Shown: positions 33,723 through 42,873, numbered from the stretch's first letter. The stretch: DNA of 64,000 nucleotides from Rhodanobacteraceae bacterium (GCA_024234055.1 JACKOW010000001.1:278501-342500), one strand, 5' to 3'. Notes: a model not told the origin generated them from the sequence alone. Numbers and translations: made by a program.

Positions 33723-34688
33723 ATGATCTGCAGCATGACTTACGCCCGCTCGATTCTGATTCCCACCGGCTCGGCCGGAACATTCCACTGCGTATCGCGC
33801 TGCGTGCGTCGGGCATTTCTGTGCGGCGAGGATCGATTGACGGGTCGCTCGTTTGAGCACCGCCGGCAATGGGTTGAGGATCGTATCCATCAACTGGCGG
33901 ACATCTTTGGTGTCGCAGTCTGGGGCTATGCGGTGATGAGCAACCATCTGCACGTGGTCGTGGAGACCTTGCCGCAGGCCGTAGCGCGTTGGTCAGCTGA
34001 CGAGGTCGCGGCGCGCTGGATGCGCCTGTTTCCTCGGCAGGATCAGAATGATGAAGTTCGGGTCAAGGCGTTAGCTGGCAATGAGGAACGAATCAAGGTC
34101 TTGCGCAAGCGCTTGTCCGACCTCTCATGGTTCATGCGTTGCCTGTCAGAACCCATCGCGCGATCGGCAAATCGCGAAGATGTCTGCAAGGGGCGGTTCT
34201 GGGAAGGCCGCTTCAAGTGTCAGGTGTTGCTGGATGAAAGCGCGGTGCTGGCGGCGATGGCCTATGTCGATCTGAATCCGGTGCGGGCCAAGCTCTGCGA
34301 CACCTTGGAGGCATCGGCGCACACCAGTGCGGTCAAGCGCCTGACCGCAATCGAGCAGGAATCCACGGCGGCCGAGTTGCCGCTGGCGCCGATCGCCGGC
34401 CTTCGCGGCTTTGGCGTGCTGCGCATGACGCAGATCGAGTATCTGCGTCTGGTCGATTACACCGGCCGCCAGATCCGCGCCGACAAGCGCGGAGCCATCG
34501 AAGGCCCCGTGCCCGCGGTGCTGCGGCGCATGGGCTATCGCCCGGAAAACTGGACCCGCCAGGTGCTGGCGGTGAAATCAGACTACAGCCGGGCGATCGG
34601 TGCGGTGGAGTGTCTGGTCGAGAAAGCCGCAAAGATCGGCCAGCGCTGGTTGCGAGGCATAACCACGGCCAGGCGGTTGGCGGCGTAA
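33723..34688 (+). CDS. REP-associated tyrosine transposase (RAYT, IS200-like Y1)
   Basis: A 321-residue single-strand DNA transposase/nuclease. CVSRCVRRAFLCG is the N-terminal strand-turn. AVWGYAVMSNHLHVVVE contains the HUH pair (His-Leu-His). GRFWEGRFKCQVLLDESAVL and AAMAYVDLNPVRA contain the region with the single catalytic Tyr. The extra C-terminal ~120 residues (LEASAHTSAVKRL ... RRLAA) are typical for RAYTs. Such proteins mobilise REP palindromes, of which several families surround it. This is the only intact copy of three. A GGGGGTGA stretch lies just before the ATG; an ATG at 33735 is an alternative start. Confidence 0.9.
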   Translation: MICSMTYARSILIPTGSAGTFHCVSRCVRRAFLCGEDRLTGRSFEHRRQWVEDRIHQLADIFGVAVWGYAVMSNHLHVVVETLPQAVARWSADEVAARWMRLFPRQDQNDEVRVKALAGNEERIKVLRKRLSDLSWFMRCLSEPIARSANREDVCKGRFWEGRFKCQVLLDESAVLAAMAYVDLNPVRAKLCDTLEASAHTSAVKRLTAIEQESTAAELPLAPIAGLRGFGVLRMTQIEYLRLVDYTGRQIRADKRGAIEGPVPAVLRRMGYRPENWTRQVLAVKSDYSRAIGAVECLVEKAAKIGQRWLRGITTARRLAA

Positions 34689-34995
34689 TTGCAGAAAGAT
34701 GCAGGTTGTCTGCTGGAAACTCTGCATTGGTATCCCGCCTTGCCGAATCCCGACCCAGTTCCTCCAGGCACGGCAGTCGAGTGCGTCAAAAGATGCCGAA
34801 ATCGGTGCGCCCGGACGTCTCCACTTTCACGACGAACTTTGATGATGAGTAGCGGCGTGCCGGCTGTCGCGGATGATTGAAAGGGGAGATCTTGGGTGTC
34901 CTGCTTCCGTCCACGACGAACTTTGATGATGAGTAGCGGCGTGCCGGCTGTCGCGGATGATTGAAAGGGGAGATCTTGGGTGTCCTGCTTCCGTC
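34689..34995 (+). repeat. RAYT-unit 3' flank, copy B, with 84-bp tandem duplication
   Basis: The conserved 3' flank runs to about 34911. Its last 84 bases (34828-34911, from CACGACGAACTTTGATGATG to CTGCTTCCGTC) are repeated exactly as 34912-34995. After that the word TCCTGCTTCCGTCG is repeated to about 35029. Apart from this, 34996-35272 shows no gene. Confidence 0.85.
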
Positions 34996-35272
34996 GTCTC
35001 CTGCTTCCGTCGTCCTGCTTCCGTCGCTACGGCTTCTGAGTGTTGCGGTTCGCGCCAACCATGTCGGGGAATCAATCGGAGACTTGTCGTGGCTTGAGCG
35101 GCGCAATCCGCCCATACGGCCGCCAGCAGCGACGGGCAGGGCAGCTCAAGCGTTGGTCAACGCATTAGGTTTCGCTGAATTAGTTGAGGCTTACAAAAGA
35201 CGTGTCGACTCCCACAGAATGGAGCGAGCTTGCGCGTTCGGCATCGATCACGAGACTTTCCACCATGCGCCC

Positions 35273-36097
35273 ATGAATGACTTGCCTCCAGTGACCTTGG
35301 GACCACTGATGTTGCCCCCAGGCCTTTGGCTGTCCTTGCTGATGTTGACGGCGGCTACGGTGGTCTGGCGTCGGCAGCTTGCCAAGGGCTCATCGCAACC
35401 GGTTGCTGACGATACGCCGCTGGTACTGGCGGGCCTTGGCATGCTCGGCGCGCGTATCGGCTTTGTCGGACTCTACTGGCGCGAATACCTGGAATCGCCA
35501 TGGAGTGTGATCAATATCCGCGATGGCGGCTGGTGGTGGCCGGCTGGTGTCGCTGCGATCGCGCTAGGCGCGTCGCTACTGGGTTGGCGCCGTCCACCTC
35601 TGCGACGGCCGCTGATTCTGGCGAGTACTGCTGCAGCCGCCATCGGCGCGCTGGCCGTCGTTGTCGCAAGCGCTCTGACAAGCGCCGCTCAACCGCGCCT
35701 GCCTACGCTGCAGGTGGCGTCCCTTGCTGGCGAGCCGCTACCACTGCATGACGGGCGCGCGAGTGTGATCAACCTGTGGGCCAGTTGGTGCCCACCCTGC
35801 CGGCGCGAGATGCCGGTGCTGGTCGAAGGCGCGCGGCGCTATCCGAACATGCGTTTCCTGCTGATCAACCAGGGCGAAGAAGCTGCAACCGTCGAAGCCG
35901 TAGGCGGGCGATGGAAGATTCCCGCGGCGCTGCTGGCGGTGGATGTGGAATCACGGGTTTCAACCACGCTTGGCGTGCGCGGCTACCCGACCACAATGAT
36001 TGTCGCTGCTGACGGCCGAATCCTCGGGCGCCACACGGGAGAGGTGTCCAGCGCCAGCCTGGCTGCATTGATCGAGCGTATCGATTCAGGCAATTGA
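35273..36097 (+). CDS. Membrane-anchored TlpA-like thioredoxin with Lgt-like N-terminus
   Basis: A 274-residue protein. Residues 1-135 contain about four hydrophobic segments, including LVLAGLGMLGARIGFVGLYW then a short loop and DGGWWWPAG. This resembles the central part of prolipoprotein diacylglyceryl transferase (Lgt: GaRlgyvlfy ... GGmsfhG), although it is too short to be a full enzyme. Residues ~145-274 are a thioredoxin fold with INLWASWCPPCRREMP (Cys173, Cys176) and a cis-Pro loop GVRGYPTTMIV. The redox domain should face the periplasm and reduce disulphides, e.g. for cytochrome maturation. The ATG at 35273 gives MNDLPPVTLGPL; upstream is repeat debris. Confidence 0.8.
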   Translation: MNDLPPVTLGPLMLPPGLWLSLLMLTAATVVWRRQLAKGSSQPVADDTPLVLAGLGMLGARIGFVGLYWREYLESPWSVINIRDGGWWWPAGVAAIALGASLLGWRRPPLRRPLILASTAAAAIGALAVVVASALTSAAQPRLPTLQVASLAGEPLPLHDGRASVINLWASWCPPCRREMPVLVEGARRYPNMRFLLINQGEEAATVEAVGGRWKIPAALLAVDVESRVSTTLGVRGYPTTMIVAADGRILGRHTGEVSSASLAALIERIDSGN

Positions 36098-36358
36098 ATC
36101 GGTGCCGCCGATCAGCGTCCTGCATCCGGGTTCGCATCGGTCAAGGTAGCTGTCCGCCGCGCGGACCGAGAATGCCCTCCAGAAAATCGGCCCAGGCTGC
36201 TGATCCGCTCAAGCCCAGAATCAGCGGAATGGCGCTGGGTGTGCTGCTCCTTTGCAATTCGACCCTGGATTGACCAGGGATCCTCTGAATCTGCTCAGAG
36301 GACCCCCAAGCGAACGCGCCTTTCATTTGATCTGATTGGCGGCGGTCGGCGCAACTGA

Positions 36359-36392
36359 TGCCAGCCGCAGCGTATGCACGCTGCGGCTGGCA
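36359..36392 (-). terminator. Strong hairpin between convergent genes
   Basis: TGCCAGCCGCAGCG and CGCTGCGGCTGGCA form a perfect 14-bp stem with a six-base loop (TATGCA), five bases beyond the stop of the minus-strand beta-helix gene. It could serve transcripts from either side; no long T run is present. The rest of 36098-36358 holds no gene. Confidence 0.7.
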
Positions 36393-36396
36393 CCTG

Positions 36397-38106
36397 TCAT
36401 TCAAAACCGTTCGCAAACACCTCGTCCGCGGGCGCTGCAGGCAGTTCGAAGGCACCGATATCGCTGCCATCACCGCCAATGGCATTCGGGTATTGATTGT
36501 CCTGCAGGTCGGTGACTCGGTCGAAGATGCCGGTTTGATCGCTCAAGCGGGGCCCCGTGGCGCGGCCGTTGTCGAGCGCATCGCTGGTCAGCAGCGGGCG
36601 ATGGAGCAGGATGCCGCCGCCATTGTCGAACAGCGGCTGCATGGGTGCGTTGGCATTCAGCAAATCAGTCGACCGGTCGAGCAGGCCGTTGGCGTTGTCG
36701 GTGGCCAGATTGAAGCCCTCGGTGATGACGATTGCAGGCGGGCCGCCATCGAAAGACTGCGCTGTGATGGTGGCTTGGCCAGTCGCAAACAGGCTGTTGC
36801 TGACGCGAGCCGATGCGTTGCTGCCGGGATTTTGGGAAATCACCCAGAGCCCGGATCCCAGCGGGCCGGCGGTGTCGGTCACGGTACTGTTGCGCAGGAC
36901 AAGCGTGCTGCTCGTGCCTTGCTGCGCGATCACGTTGATACCCACTAGATCGCCTCCGAATTGCGCCGAAATCGTCGAGTTGTCTATCAATGCGGTGGCA
37001 ATCGGAGCGCTGATGTCGCTGCGGCTGCGAACTCCGGCACCGAAGTTTGCCGAATTGCCGACCACCGTGGAGCGCAGCAGCATGAGGTTCCCTCCGAGAT
37101 TGGTAATGCCACCGCCGCCCTGGGCCACGTTGTCGCGAATGACTGATCCAATCACGGTGAGACGTCCGCGGCTGAGAATGCCGCCGCCTTGCTGTGCAGG
37201 CACCGAACCGCGCTCGATGGTCAAGCCTGAAATGGTCGCCTGTGCGCCCGCGGCCAGTTCGAAGATGCGGAAGTCGGGGAGGGTAGCGCGACGTACGTTC
37301 AGCAAATCGGCCCCGGGGCCGAAGATGCTGACGCCATCGGGCAGCAAGGGCAGCGCGCTCTGCAGGAAGATGGTGCGACGTGTGTCGAAGAAGGTCGAGA
37401 AGCGGATCGCATCGCCCGACTGAGCGATAGACAGTGCATCGCGCAGGCTGCCGGCGCCGCTGTCGTCGGCGTTGGTGACCAGCAATTCACGCTGCGAGGC
37501 GGTCAGGGTCAGAGCACTCACCAGCACGTTGCCGGTGTCACCCGTCCAGCCATCCTCCACGCGCAGAATCCATCGGCCATTAGGCGCGGCGGTCCGGAAG
37601 GTTTCGATGAGCGAGGTGACAGGGGGCGGGTTACTGACGCCCGTGCCACCGCTGACGACGGTACGGTAGGTGCCGCCTGCGACCTGGGCTGCGCCCGAGG
37701 CTGCCGCGCTCCACCAATTGGTCGGGGAGGAGTCGCCGAACGCGATGGGATTGGTCGACACCAGATCGGAATCTGACCCACCAGAGTTCCCCGGGGCGGT
37801 GGCGCCGGTGGATTCGAACAGCAGGTGTGAGCGGCCGTCGGGTGCAATCAAGGTGACGCGCAAGTCGCCAACAAACGGATGGTTGGCCTGCAGAGACGGC
37901 TGAACATTGGTGATGTTTCCGGTCAAGCCGCTGACATCGAATGAGATATCCAGCGGTTCGCCATAGTTTCTGGGGCCCACCCCTGGCGAGTCGGGGATCG
38001 GACCCGTGCCCGTTCCTACAAAGACAAGGGCCTGTGCCAGCGCGGCCGGCGCAGAAAGGCACATGACCAGGGTGCACAGGATCGATCGAGTCATAGGTTG
38101 ATTCAT
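36397..38106 (-). CDS. Secreted P-domain/parallel beta-helix protein with FANGFE tail
   Basis: A 569-residue exported protein, with start MNQPMTRSILCTLVMCLSAP and cleavage near ALAQA. Residues ~25-185 form a proprotein-convertase P-domain-like sandwich (FDVSGLTGNITNVQ, HPFVGDLRVTLIAPDGR, NGRWILRVEDGWTGDTG). Residues ~195-540 form a parallel beta-helix of the 'choice-of-anchor Q' type (DDSGAGSLRDALSIAQSGD, TISGLTIERG, GGGILSRGRLTVIGSVIRDN), ending in SDIGAFELP. The last six residues are FANGFE, a short C-terminal tail found on many secreted proteins of Lysobacterales whose role is unknown to me. Its start is divergent from the kinase gene, sharing a 127-base promoter region. Confidence 0.8.
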   Translation of the reverse strand: MNQPMTRSILCTLVMCLSAPAALAQALVFVGTGTGPIPDSPGVGPRNYGEPLDISFDVSGLTGNITNVQPSLQANHPFVGDLRVTLIAPDGRSHLLFESTGATAPGNSGGSDSDLVSTNPIAFGDSSPTNWWSAAASGAAQVAGGTYRTVVSGGTGVSNPPPVTSLIETFRTAAPNGRWILRVEDGWTGDTGNVLVSALTLTASQRELLVTNADDSGAGSLRDALSIAQSGDAIRFSTFFDTRRTIFLQSALPLLPDGVSIFGPGADLLNVRRATLPDFRIFELAAGAQATISGLTIERGSVPAQQGGGILSRGRLTVIGSVIRDNVAQGGGGITNLGGNLMLLRSTVVGNSANFGAGVRSRSDISAPIATALIDNSTISAQFGGDLVGINVIAQQGTSSTLVLRNSTVTDTAGPLGSGLWVISQNPGSNASARVSNSLFATGQATITAQSFDGGPPAIVITEGFNLATDNANGLLDRSTDLLNANAPMQPLFDNGGGILLHRPLLTSDALDNGRATGPRLSDQTGIFDRVTDLQDNQYPNAIGGDGSDIGAFELPAAPADEVFANGFE

Positions 38107-38233
38107 GATGTCGTCACTCGCTGGTTGTAAGGGTGGCGGGCCCGAATTGTTCGCTCGCGGACCGGCTTGTCTGGGTTTGTGCAAAGCGGGCGAGAAAAGG
38201 GCCATCTGATTTGCAATGGGTTACCATGACCGG

Positions 38234-40591
38234 ATGAGTCCCGAGCGCTATCAACTGATCAAGCGGGTACTGATGGCGGCGCTGGACCAACCGCTGGCCC
38301 AGCGCCATTCCTTCCTTGCTCGGGAGTGCGGGGCCGATACGAAGCTGTTGCAGGAGGTCTCGGAATTGCTGGCCGCACAGGCCCAGTCCAGCTTTCTGGA
38401 ACACAGTCCCACGGGTCTGGACGCGCTGGCCGCCGATGAGGACCACGATTCGGTCGGTCAGTACCTCGGCCGAATCAAGCTGGAGCGGCTGATCGCCCGC
38501 GGCGGCATGGGCGAGGTCTATGCCGGAACCGATGAGCTGCTGCAGCGGCCGGTGGCGGTCAAGCTGATGAAATCGGCGCTGCGCATGTCGGCGCTGCGGC
38601 GTTCGGCCTTTCTGGCCGAGGCCCAGGTACTGTCCGGACTGCGTCATCCCAACATCTGTCAGGTCCATGATTTCTTCGAGGACCAGTCGCAGGATGTGCT
38701 GGTGTTGGAGCTGATCGAGGGGCAGACACTGCGCGCGCTGCTCCCGCGGCGCTCATTGGTCGATCCGATCGGAGTGGCCATGCAGATCGCGGACGCTCTG
38801 GTGGCGGCGCACGAACGCGGCATCGCCCATCGCGATCTGAAACCGGAAAACGTGATGCTGACCCCCACCGGGCAGATCAAGGTGCTGGACTTCGGACTGG
38901 CTCGGGCCGACCAGAGCCAGCTGCAGGGCGATCTGCACACGGCAGACGGCGATACCCCGGGAACGCAGATCGCAGGTACACCGGGCTATCTGGCGCCTGA
39001 GCAGGCGCGCGGTGAGGCCGCAACCACGGCCAGCGATCTCTGGAGCTTTGGACTGCTGCTGATCGAGTTGCTCACCGGCAGCCGAGCCTATCCGCAGGGA
39101 AGCAGCAGCGAGGACTTGATCGCAAGAGCGCAGCGCGGCGAGGTCAGTATTCCGACCGGCTTGCCGCGCGCCGAAACCCAGCTGCTGCGGCGCCTGTTGT
39201 CCGCCAACGCCTCGGACCGACCGAGCGCGCGCGATGCCCGGGTAGCGCTGGAGCGGATTGCCCGGCGCCCGCAACGACGACTGCGGTGGGCATTGGTGGC
39301 CAGCGCGCTGCTGCTGACGGGCGCTGCCGGCGCGAAGTACACCTTTGATCTGCGTTCGGAGCGCGAGGCCGCGCTGGCGGCACAGCAGCGCGCCGAGAAG
39401 GCCCGAGCTGAAGCCGAGGATCTGGCCGGATTCATGCTCGGCGAGCTGTATACCGAGCTGAAGAAGGTCGGCAGGTTGCCGCTGCTGGAGCCGGTGGCGC
39501 TGAAGGCAGTGGATTACTACGGCGATTTGCGCAAGGAGCAGATCAGCGGCGGCCATGGCGAACAGGCGCTGGCGCTGATCCGGGTGGCCGAGGTGCTGGA
39601 CATGCAGGGGCATCTTGAGCAGTCCCTCAGCGCCTATACGCGCGCGCTGGAGGGCCTGCAGCCATTGGCCAAGGCCAACCCGGATGACCCGTTGATTCAG
39701 TATCGCTTGGCCCTGGCCGAACGCAATCTGGGTGAGGTTTTGCGCTATGCGGGCGACTATGCCGGCAGTGATCCCCATGGCTGGCGCGCAATCGAGATGG
39801 CGCGCGAGCTGACCGCAGGGCTGGCGCCCGGTGAAGGGCCGCCGGGTGAACCAAGCGCCGAGGAGCGCTGGTCGCTGCTGCTGCGTGGGATGTATCTGTA
39901 CGCCGATAGTCAGTTTCGCCAGGGACGAGCGGAGCAGGCGCTGGAGCTGTTGGATCAGGCCAAAGCCCTGGCATTGCCGGCGGTCGCCAGGATTCCCGCC
40001 CTGCGCCGCGATCTGGGCGATATCCAGTACAAGCGCTGCATGGCTTATTACGACAGCCAGAATCCGGGCAAGGTGGTGGAGGCCTGCCAATCATCGTTCG
40101 AACTAGATCAGGCTCTGGCGCAGGCCAGTCCCGACGATGCCAAGCTGCAGGACAATCTGGTGCATTCCTATTGGATGTTGGGGCGGGCACAAGAGTTGAG
40201 TGGTGAACTGCAGACGGCGTTGGCCACCACCGAGCGCGGTCTGGCGCTGGCTCGCTCAGGCGTGGCGCGCAATCCGGGCAACGCCGAAACCCAGAATGCG
40301 GTGGCGGTTACCCTGGTATCGAAGGCCCGGATCCTCCGCGCCATGGGGCGCACGGCGGAGTCGCAGCACGATTTCGAACAGGTGCTGAAAATCACCGAGC
40401 CGCTGATCGCAGCCGGCCGCGATCACGCCATCATCCACAATCACATCATCGCTCTGGCCATGCTGGGGCGGGTGGAGGATGCCCGGCCCTTTGCCCGCGA
40501 GGTGTACCAATCGGGCTGGCGACGCCCCGAATTTCTGTCGCTGATCGCCGAATTCGATTTGCTGCCGGGTGTCGATGTTTCGAGTCCATAA
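38234..40591 (+). CDS. Ser/Thr protein kinase with TPR-type C-terminus
   Basis: A 785-residue transmembrane kinase. Residues 1-70 are an N-terminal helical domain common to this family. The kinase domain (about 80-345) has the glycine loop ARGGMGEVYAG (88-98), catalytic Lys110 in VAVKLMK, HRDLKPENV (His199-Arg-Asp201), DFGLA and APEQARGE. A membrane segment lies near 355-372 (WALVASALLLTGAAG). The rest is TPR-like helices outside the membrane (LSAYTRALEGLQPLAKANP, ALATTERGLALARSG). An ECF sigma factor follows 51 bases downstream, the usual pairing. I chose ATG 38234 (MSPERYQL) over ATG 38216. Confidence 0.92.
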   Translation: MSPERYQLIKRVLMAALDQPLAQRHSFLARECGADTKLLQEVSELLAAQAQSSFLEHSPTGLDALAADEDHDSVGQYLGRIKLERLIARGGMGEVYAGTDELLQRPVAVKLMKSALRMSALRRSAFLAEAQVLSGLRHPNICQVHDFFEDQSQDVLVLELIEGQTLRALLPRRSLVDPIGVAMQIADALVAAHERGIAHRDLKPENVMLTPTGQIKVLDFGLARADQSQLQGDLHTADGDTPGTQIAGTPGYLAPEQARGEAATTASDLWSFGLLLIELLTGSRAYPQGSSSEDLIARAQRGEVSIPTGLPRAETQLLRRLLSANASDRPSARDARVALERIARRPQRRLRWALVASALLLTGAAGAKYTFDLRSEREAALAAQQRAEKARAEAEDLAGFMLGELYTELKKVGRLPLLEPVALKAVDYYGDLRKEQISGGHGEQALALIRVAEVLDMQGHLEQSLSAYTRALEGLQPLAKANPDDPLIQYRLALAERNLGEVLRYAGDYAGSDPHGWRAIEMARELTAGLAPGEGPPGEPSAEERWSLLLRGMYLYADSQFRQGRAEQALELLDQAKALALPAVARIPALRRDLGDIQYKRCMAYYDSQNPGKVVEACQSSFELDQALAQASPDDAKLQDNLVHSYWMLGRAQELSGELQTALATTERGLALARSGVARNPGNAETQNAVAVTLVSKARILRAMGRTAESQHDFEQVLKITEPLIAAGRDHAIIHNHIIALAMLGRVEDARPFAREVYQSGWRRPEFLSLIAEFDLLPGVDVSSP

Positions 40592-40642
40592 GCAGTCCCT
40601 GAAATGGCTCATGCAGCTTCATTGACAGGCTAAACTCCGGGG

Positions 40643-41206
40643 ATGGCTATGGAACCGCCGACCAACGTGACCTTGTTGCTCAAGCGCTGGCAGGCCGGCG
40701 AGGGCGAAGCCCTGGATGCGCTGGTGCCAACGGTCTACGCCGAACTCAAGCGGCTGGCTCGAGCGCAGATCGGACGCGATGGCGGCGCGACCATTCAGCC
40801 CACCGAATTGGTCGCCGAGGCCTACATCAAGCTGTTAGACATTGATCAGATCGATTTTCTGGGCCGCGCGCATTTTTACTCAGTCGCGGCCCGCACCATG
40901 CGCCGGGTACTGGTGGAGCGCTATCGTCGCCGGGATGCCGCCAAGCGCGGATCAGGCGAAACCTTGCTGACGCTCAACAGCGCCATCGATTCAGGGCAAT
41001 CCAAACCGCTGGAGCTGACTCGTCTGGACGATGCCTTGAACGATCTGGAGGCGCTGGATCCGCGCCAGGCCGAGATTGTCACCCTGAAGTTCTTTGGTGG
41101 TCTGGATGGTGAGGAAATTGCCGCAGCGCTATCGATTTCGCCTCGAACCGTCAAGCGCGAATGGGCCATGGCCAAGCTGTGGCTGCATCGGGCCCTGGCA
41201 GCCTGA
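40643..41206 (+). CDS. ECF-type sigma factor (Sig-70_X6-like)
   Basis: A 187-residue sigma-70 family protein. Region 2 includes VPTVYAELKRLARAQIGRDG and LVAEAYIKLLDID, with HFYSVAARTMRRVLVERYRRR at its end. Region 4 is LDPRQAEIVTLKFFGGLDGEEIAAALSISPRTVKREW, the DNA-binding helix-turn-helix. This subgroup lacks a classic anti-sigma factor and is paired with an adjacent Ser/Thr kinase instead, as here. Phosphorylation may therefore control it (known for related ECF groups, inferred here). Confidence 0.9.
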   Translation: MAMEPPTNVTLLLKRWQAGEGEALDALVPTVYAELKRLARAQIGRDGGATIQPTELVAEAYIKLLDIDQIDFLGRAHFYSVAARTMRRVLVERYRRRDAAKRGSGETLLTLNSAIDSGQSKPLELTRLDDALNDLEALDPRQAEIVTLKFFGGLDGEEIAAALSISPRTVKREWAMAKLWLHRALAA

Positions 41207-41597
41207 GCCCGGGATTCAGGGCAAGAGGTCCAGGTCCAGTGATTTCCCGGTCCGCAGGCATTGCGCGCGGTGGACGGTTTCGACGTTGCGGCTGGATATC
41301 CTTGGTAATTGCCCGAAGCTGGTTGCTGTTGCCGCCGGGGGAGGGCTTCCCCGGAATCCGGCAAGAGCGAAGACCGACTGCTGTCGATTTTGGCCGCGTC
41401 GACGCATGCCCCTCGTGTGGCGATACGCGCGCCGAATTTGCCTCTGATAAAAACCCAGGGGATACCGAGTGCGGCAATACCAAGAAGGAGATCGTGTGCT
41501 CAGAAAAGATAAGGTGCTCCCGGATTCGCGGTTGCGGTACAGAAGTAGAACTTCGAAAAAAGCATCCAACACAGTATGGAAACGTGAGAATGCCAGG
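41207..41597. other. Intergenic stretch with nothing recognised
   Basis: No credible gene; open frames on both strands lack family motifs. Composition shifts to lower G+C after about 41440. The segment ends with GTGAGAATGCCAGGATG, the start region of the lipoprotein. Confidence 0.35.
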
Positions 41598-41975
41598 ATG
41601 TCCATGAAGCTTCTGGGGCTAGTCGTGCTTTTTGCTTCGGGATGCAGCGCTCCGAGTGGCGTCGTAATTCATCCGATAGAGTGCGAGGTTTCTGATCAAC
41701 AGATTTCCGAATTCGCGACCGCAGCTGCCAAAAAGATTGGAGTCGAGATTCCTTCGCCCCTGGAAAGTCTTGTTGAGATTTATAGATATGAGGGTCGTTT
41801 GGGGTACATCGCCACTCGTTATCTGGGCGAAAATAAGGCGCTTGAGATGCACCGCGAGCTGATCATTTGGATGAGATGTGACGGCACGGTTGATTCGGTC
41901 CATGTCGGTCAATCGCTTGTCTATTCGAGATGTAGGCTTGATCCCGATACAGCGAAGCCAGATTGTCGAGAGTAG
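41598..41975 (+). CDS. Small putative lipoprotein, unknown
   Basis: A 125-residue protein starting MSMKLLGLVVLFASGCSAPS; FASGC is a lipobox with Cys16. The mature part has IECEVSDQQISEFATAAAKK, LGYIATRYLGENKALEMHRE and a C-terminal CRLDPDTAKPDC, with four cysteines in all. No family is recognised. Lower G+C than neighbours and position between the ECF gene and a truncated RAYT suggest recent acquisition. A second ATG at 41604 is an equally good start. Confidence 0.6.
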   Translation: MSMKLLGLVVLFASGCSAPSGVVIHPIECEVSDQQISEFATAAAKKIGVEIPSPLESLVEIYRYEGRLGYIATRYLGENKALEMHRELIIWMRCDGTVDSVHVGQSLVYSRCRLDPDTAKPDCRE

Positions 41976-42050
41976 CCAACGTTCGGGAGGCTTGGACACG
42001 AGGCGTGGACGGACGCTTGCGGGTCGGAGGCTTGCGGAGGCTTGGACGGA

Positions 42051-42458
42051 GTGCGGGCCAAGCTCTGCGACACCTTGGAGGCATCGGCGCACACCAGTGC
42101 GGTGAAGCGCCTGACCGCAATCGAGCAGGAATCCACGGCGGCCGAGTTGCCGCTGGCGCCGATCGCCGGCCTTCGCGGCTTTGGCGTGCTGCGCATGACG
42201 CAGATCGAGTATCTGCGTCTGGTCGATTACACCGGCCGCCAGATCCGCGCCGACAAGCGCGGAGCCATCGAAGGCCCCGTGCCCGCGGTGCTGCGGCGCA
42301 TGGGCTATCGCCCGGAAAACTGGACCCGCCAGGTGCTGGCGGTGAAATCAGACTACAGCCGCGCGATCGGTGGGGTGGAGTGTCTGGTCGAGAAAGCCGC
42401 AAAGATCGGCCAGCGCTGGTTGCGAGGCATAACCACGGCCAGGCGGTTGGCGGCGTAA
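42051..42458 (+). pseudogene. RAYT transposase copy C, 5'-truncated
   Basis: It begins abruptly at the VRAKLCDTLEASAHTSAVKR point of the intact copy and is nearly identical from there to the same stop codon. The HUH motif and catalytic Tyr region are absent. The bases just before (about 41988-42050) carry GGAGGCTTGGAC-type words like those at the left end of copy B, as if the 5' part had been deleted between end and gene. Confidence 0.9.
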
Positions 42459-42645
42459 TTGCAGAAAGATGCAGGTTGTCTGCTGGAAACTCTGCATTGG
42501 TATCCCACCTTGCCGAATCCCGACCAGTTCCTCCAGGCACGGCAGTCGAGTGCGTCAAAAGATGCCGAAATCGGTGCGCCCGGACGTCTCCACTTTCACG
42601 ACGAACTTTGATGATGAGTAGCGGCGTGCCGGCTGTCGCGGATGA
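42459..42645 (+). repeat. RAYT-unit 3' flank, copy C
   Basis: Nearly identical to the flanks of copies A and B, with a single-base loss in CCGACCAGTTCC. It ends at GTCGCGGATGAT, where copies A and B continue for another ~35 bases. Confidence 0.85.
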
Positions 42646-42681
42646 TCTAGCCCTGTTTCCGAAGACACTTTGCTCCAAAGG

Positions 42682-42873
42682 CTAGTGGACCGCGCTCTGC
42701 ACATTCTGCATGGCTTGCTGCGGTGTTTGGTAGCCGATGCCCGAGTGCAGTCGGCGGTTGTTGTAGAACGACTCGATGTAGCGAGCGATGACGGCCTTGG
42801 CTTCGTCTCGCGTGGCAAACCGGTGGCGGTGTAGGCACTCCACCTTCAGCGTGTGGAAGCAGTTGCTCAATCA
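42682..42873 (-). pseudogene. IS3-family transposase C-terminal fragment
   Basis: About 62 codons: CFHTLKVECLHRHRFATRDE, AKAVIARYIESFYNNRRLHS, GIGYQTPQQAM. This is the end of the integrase core of IS3-type OrfB ('tlK.E..h...f.tr.ea...i..yI..fYN..R.Hs.lgy.tP'), including the region just after the catalytic Glu. An in-frame stop lies immediately upstream and no other IS3 part is present. Confidence 0.88.
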
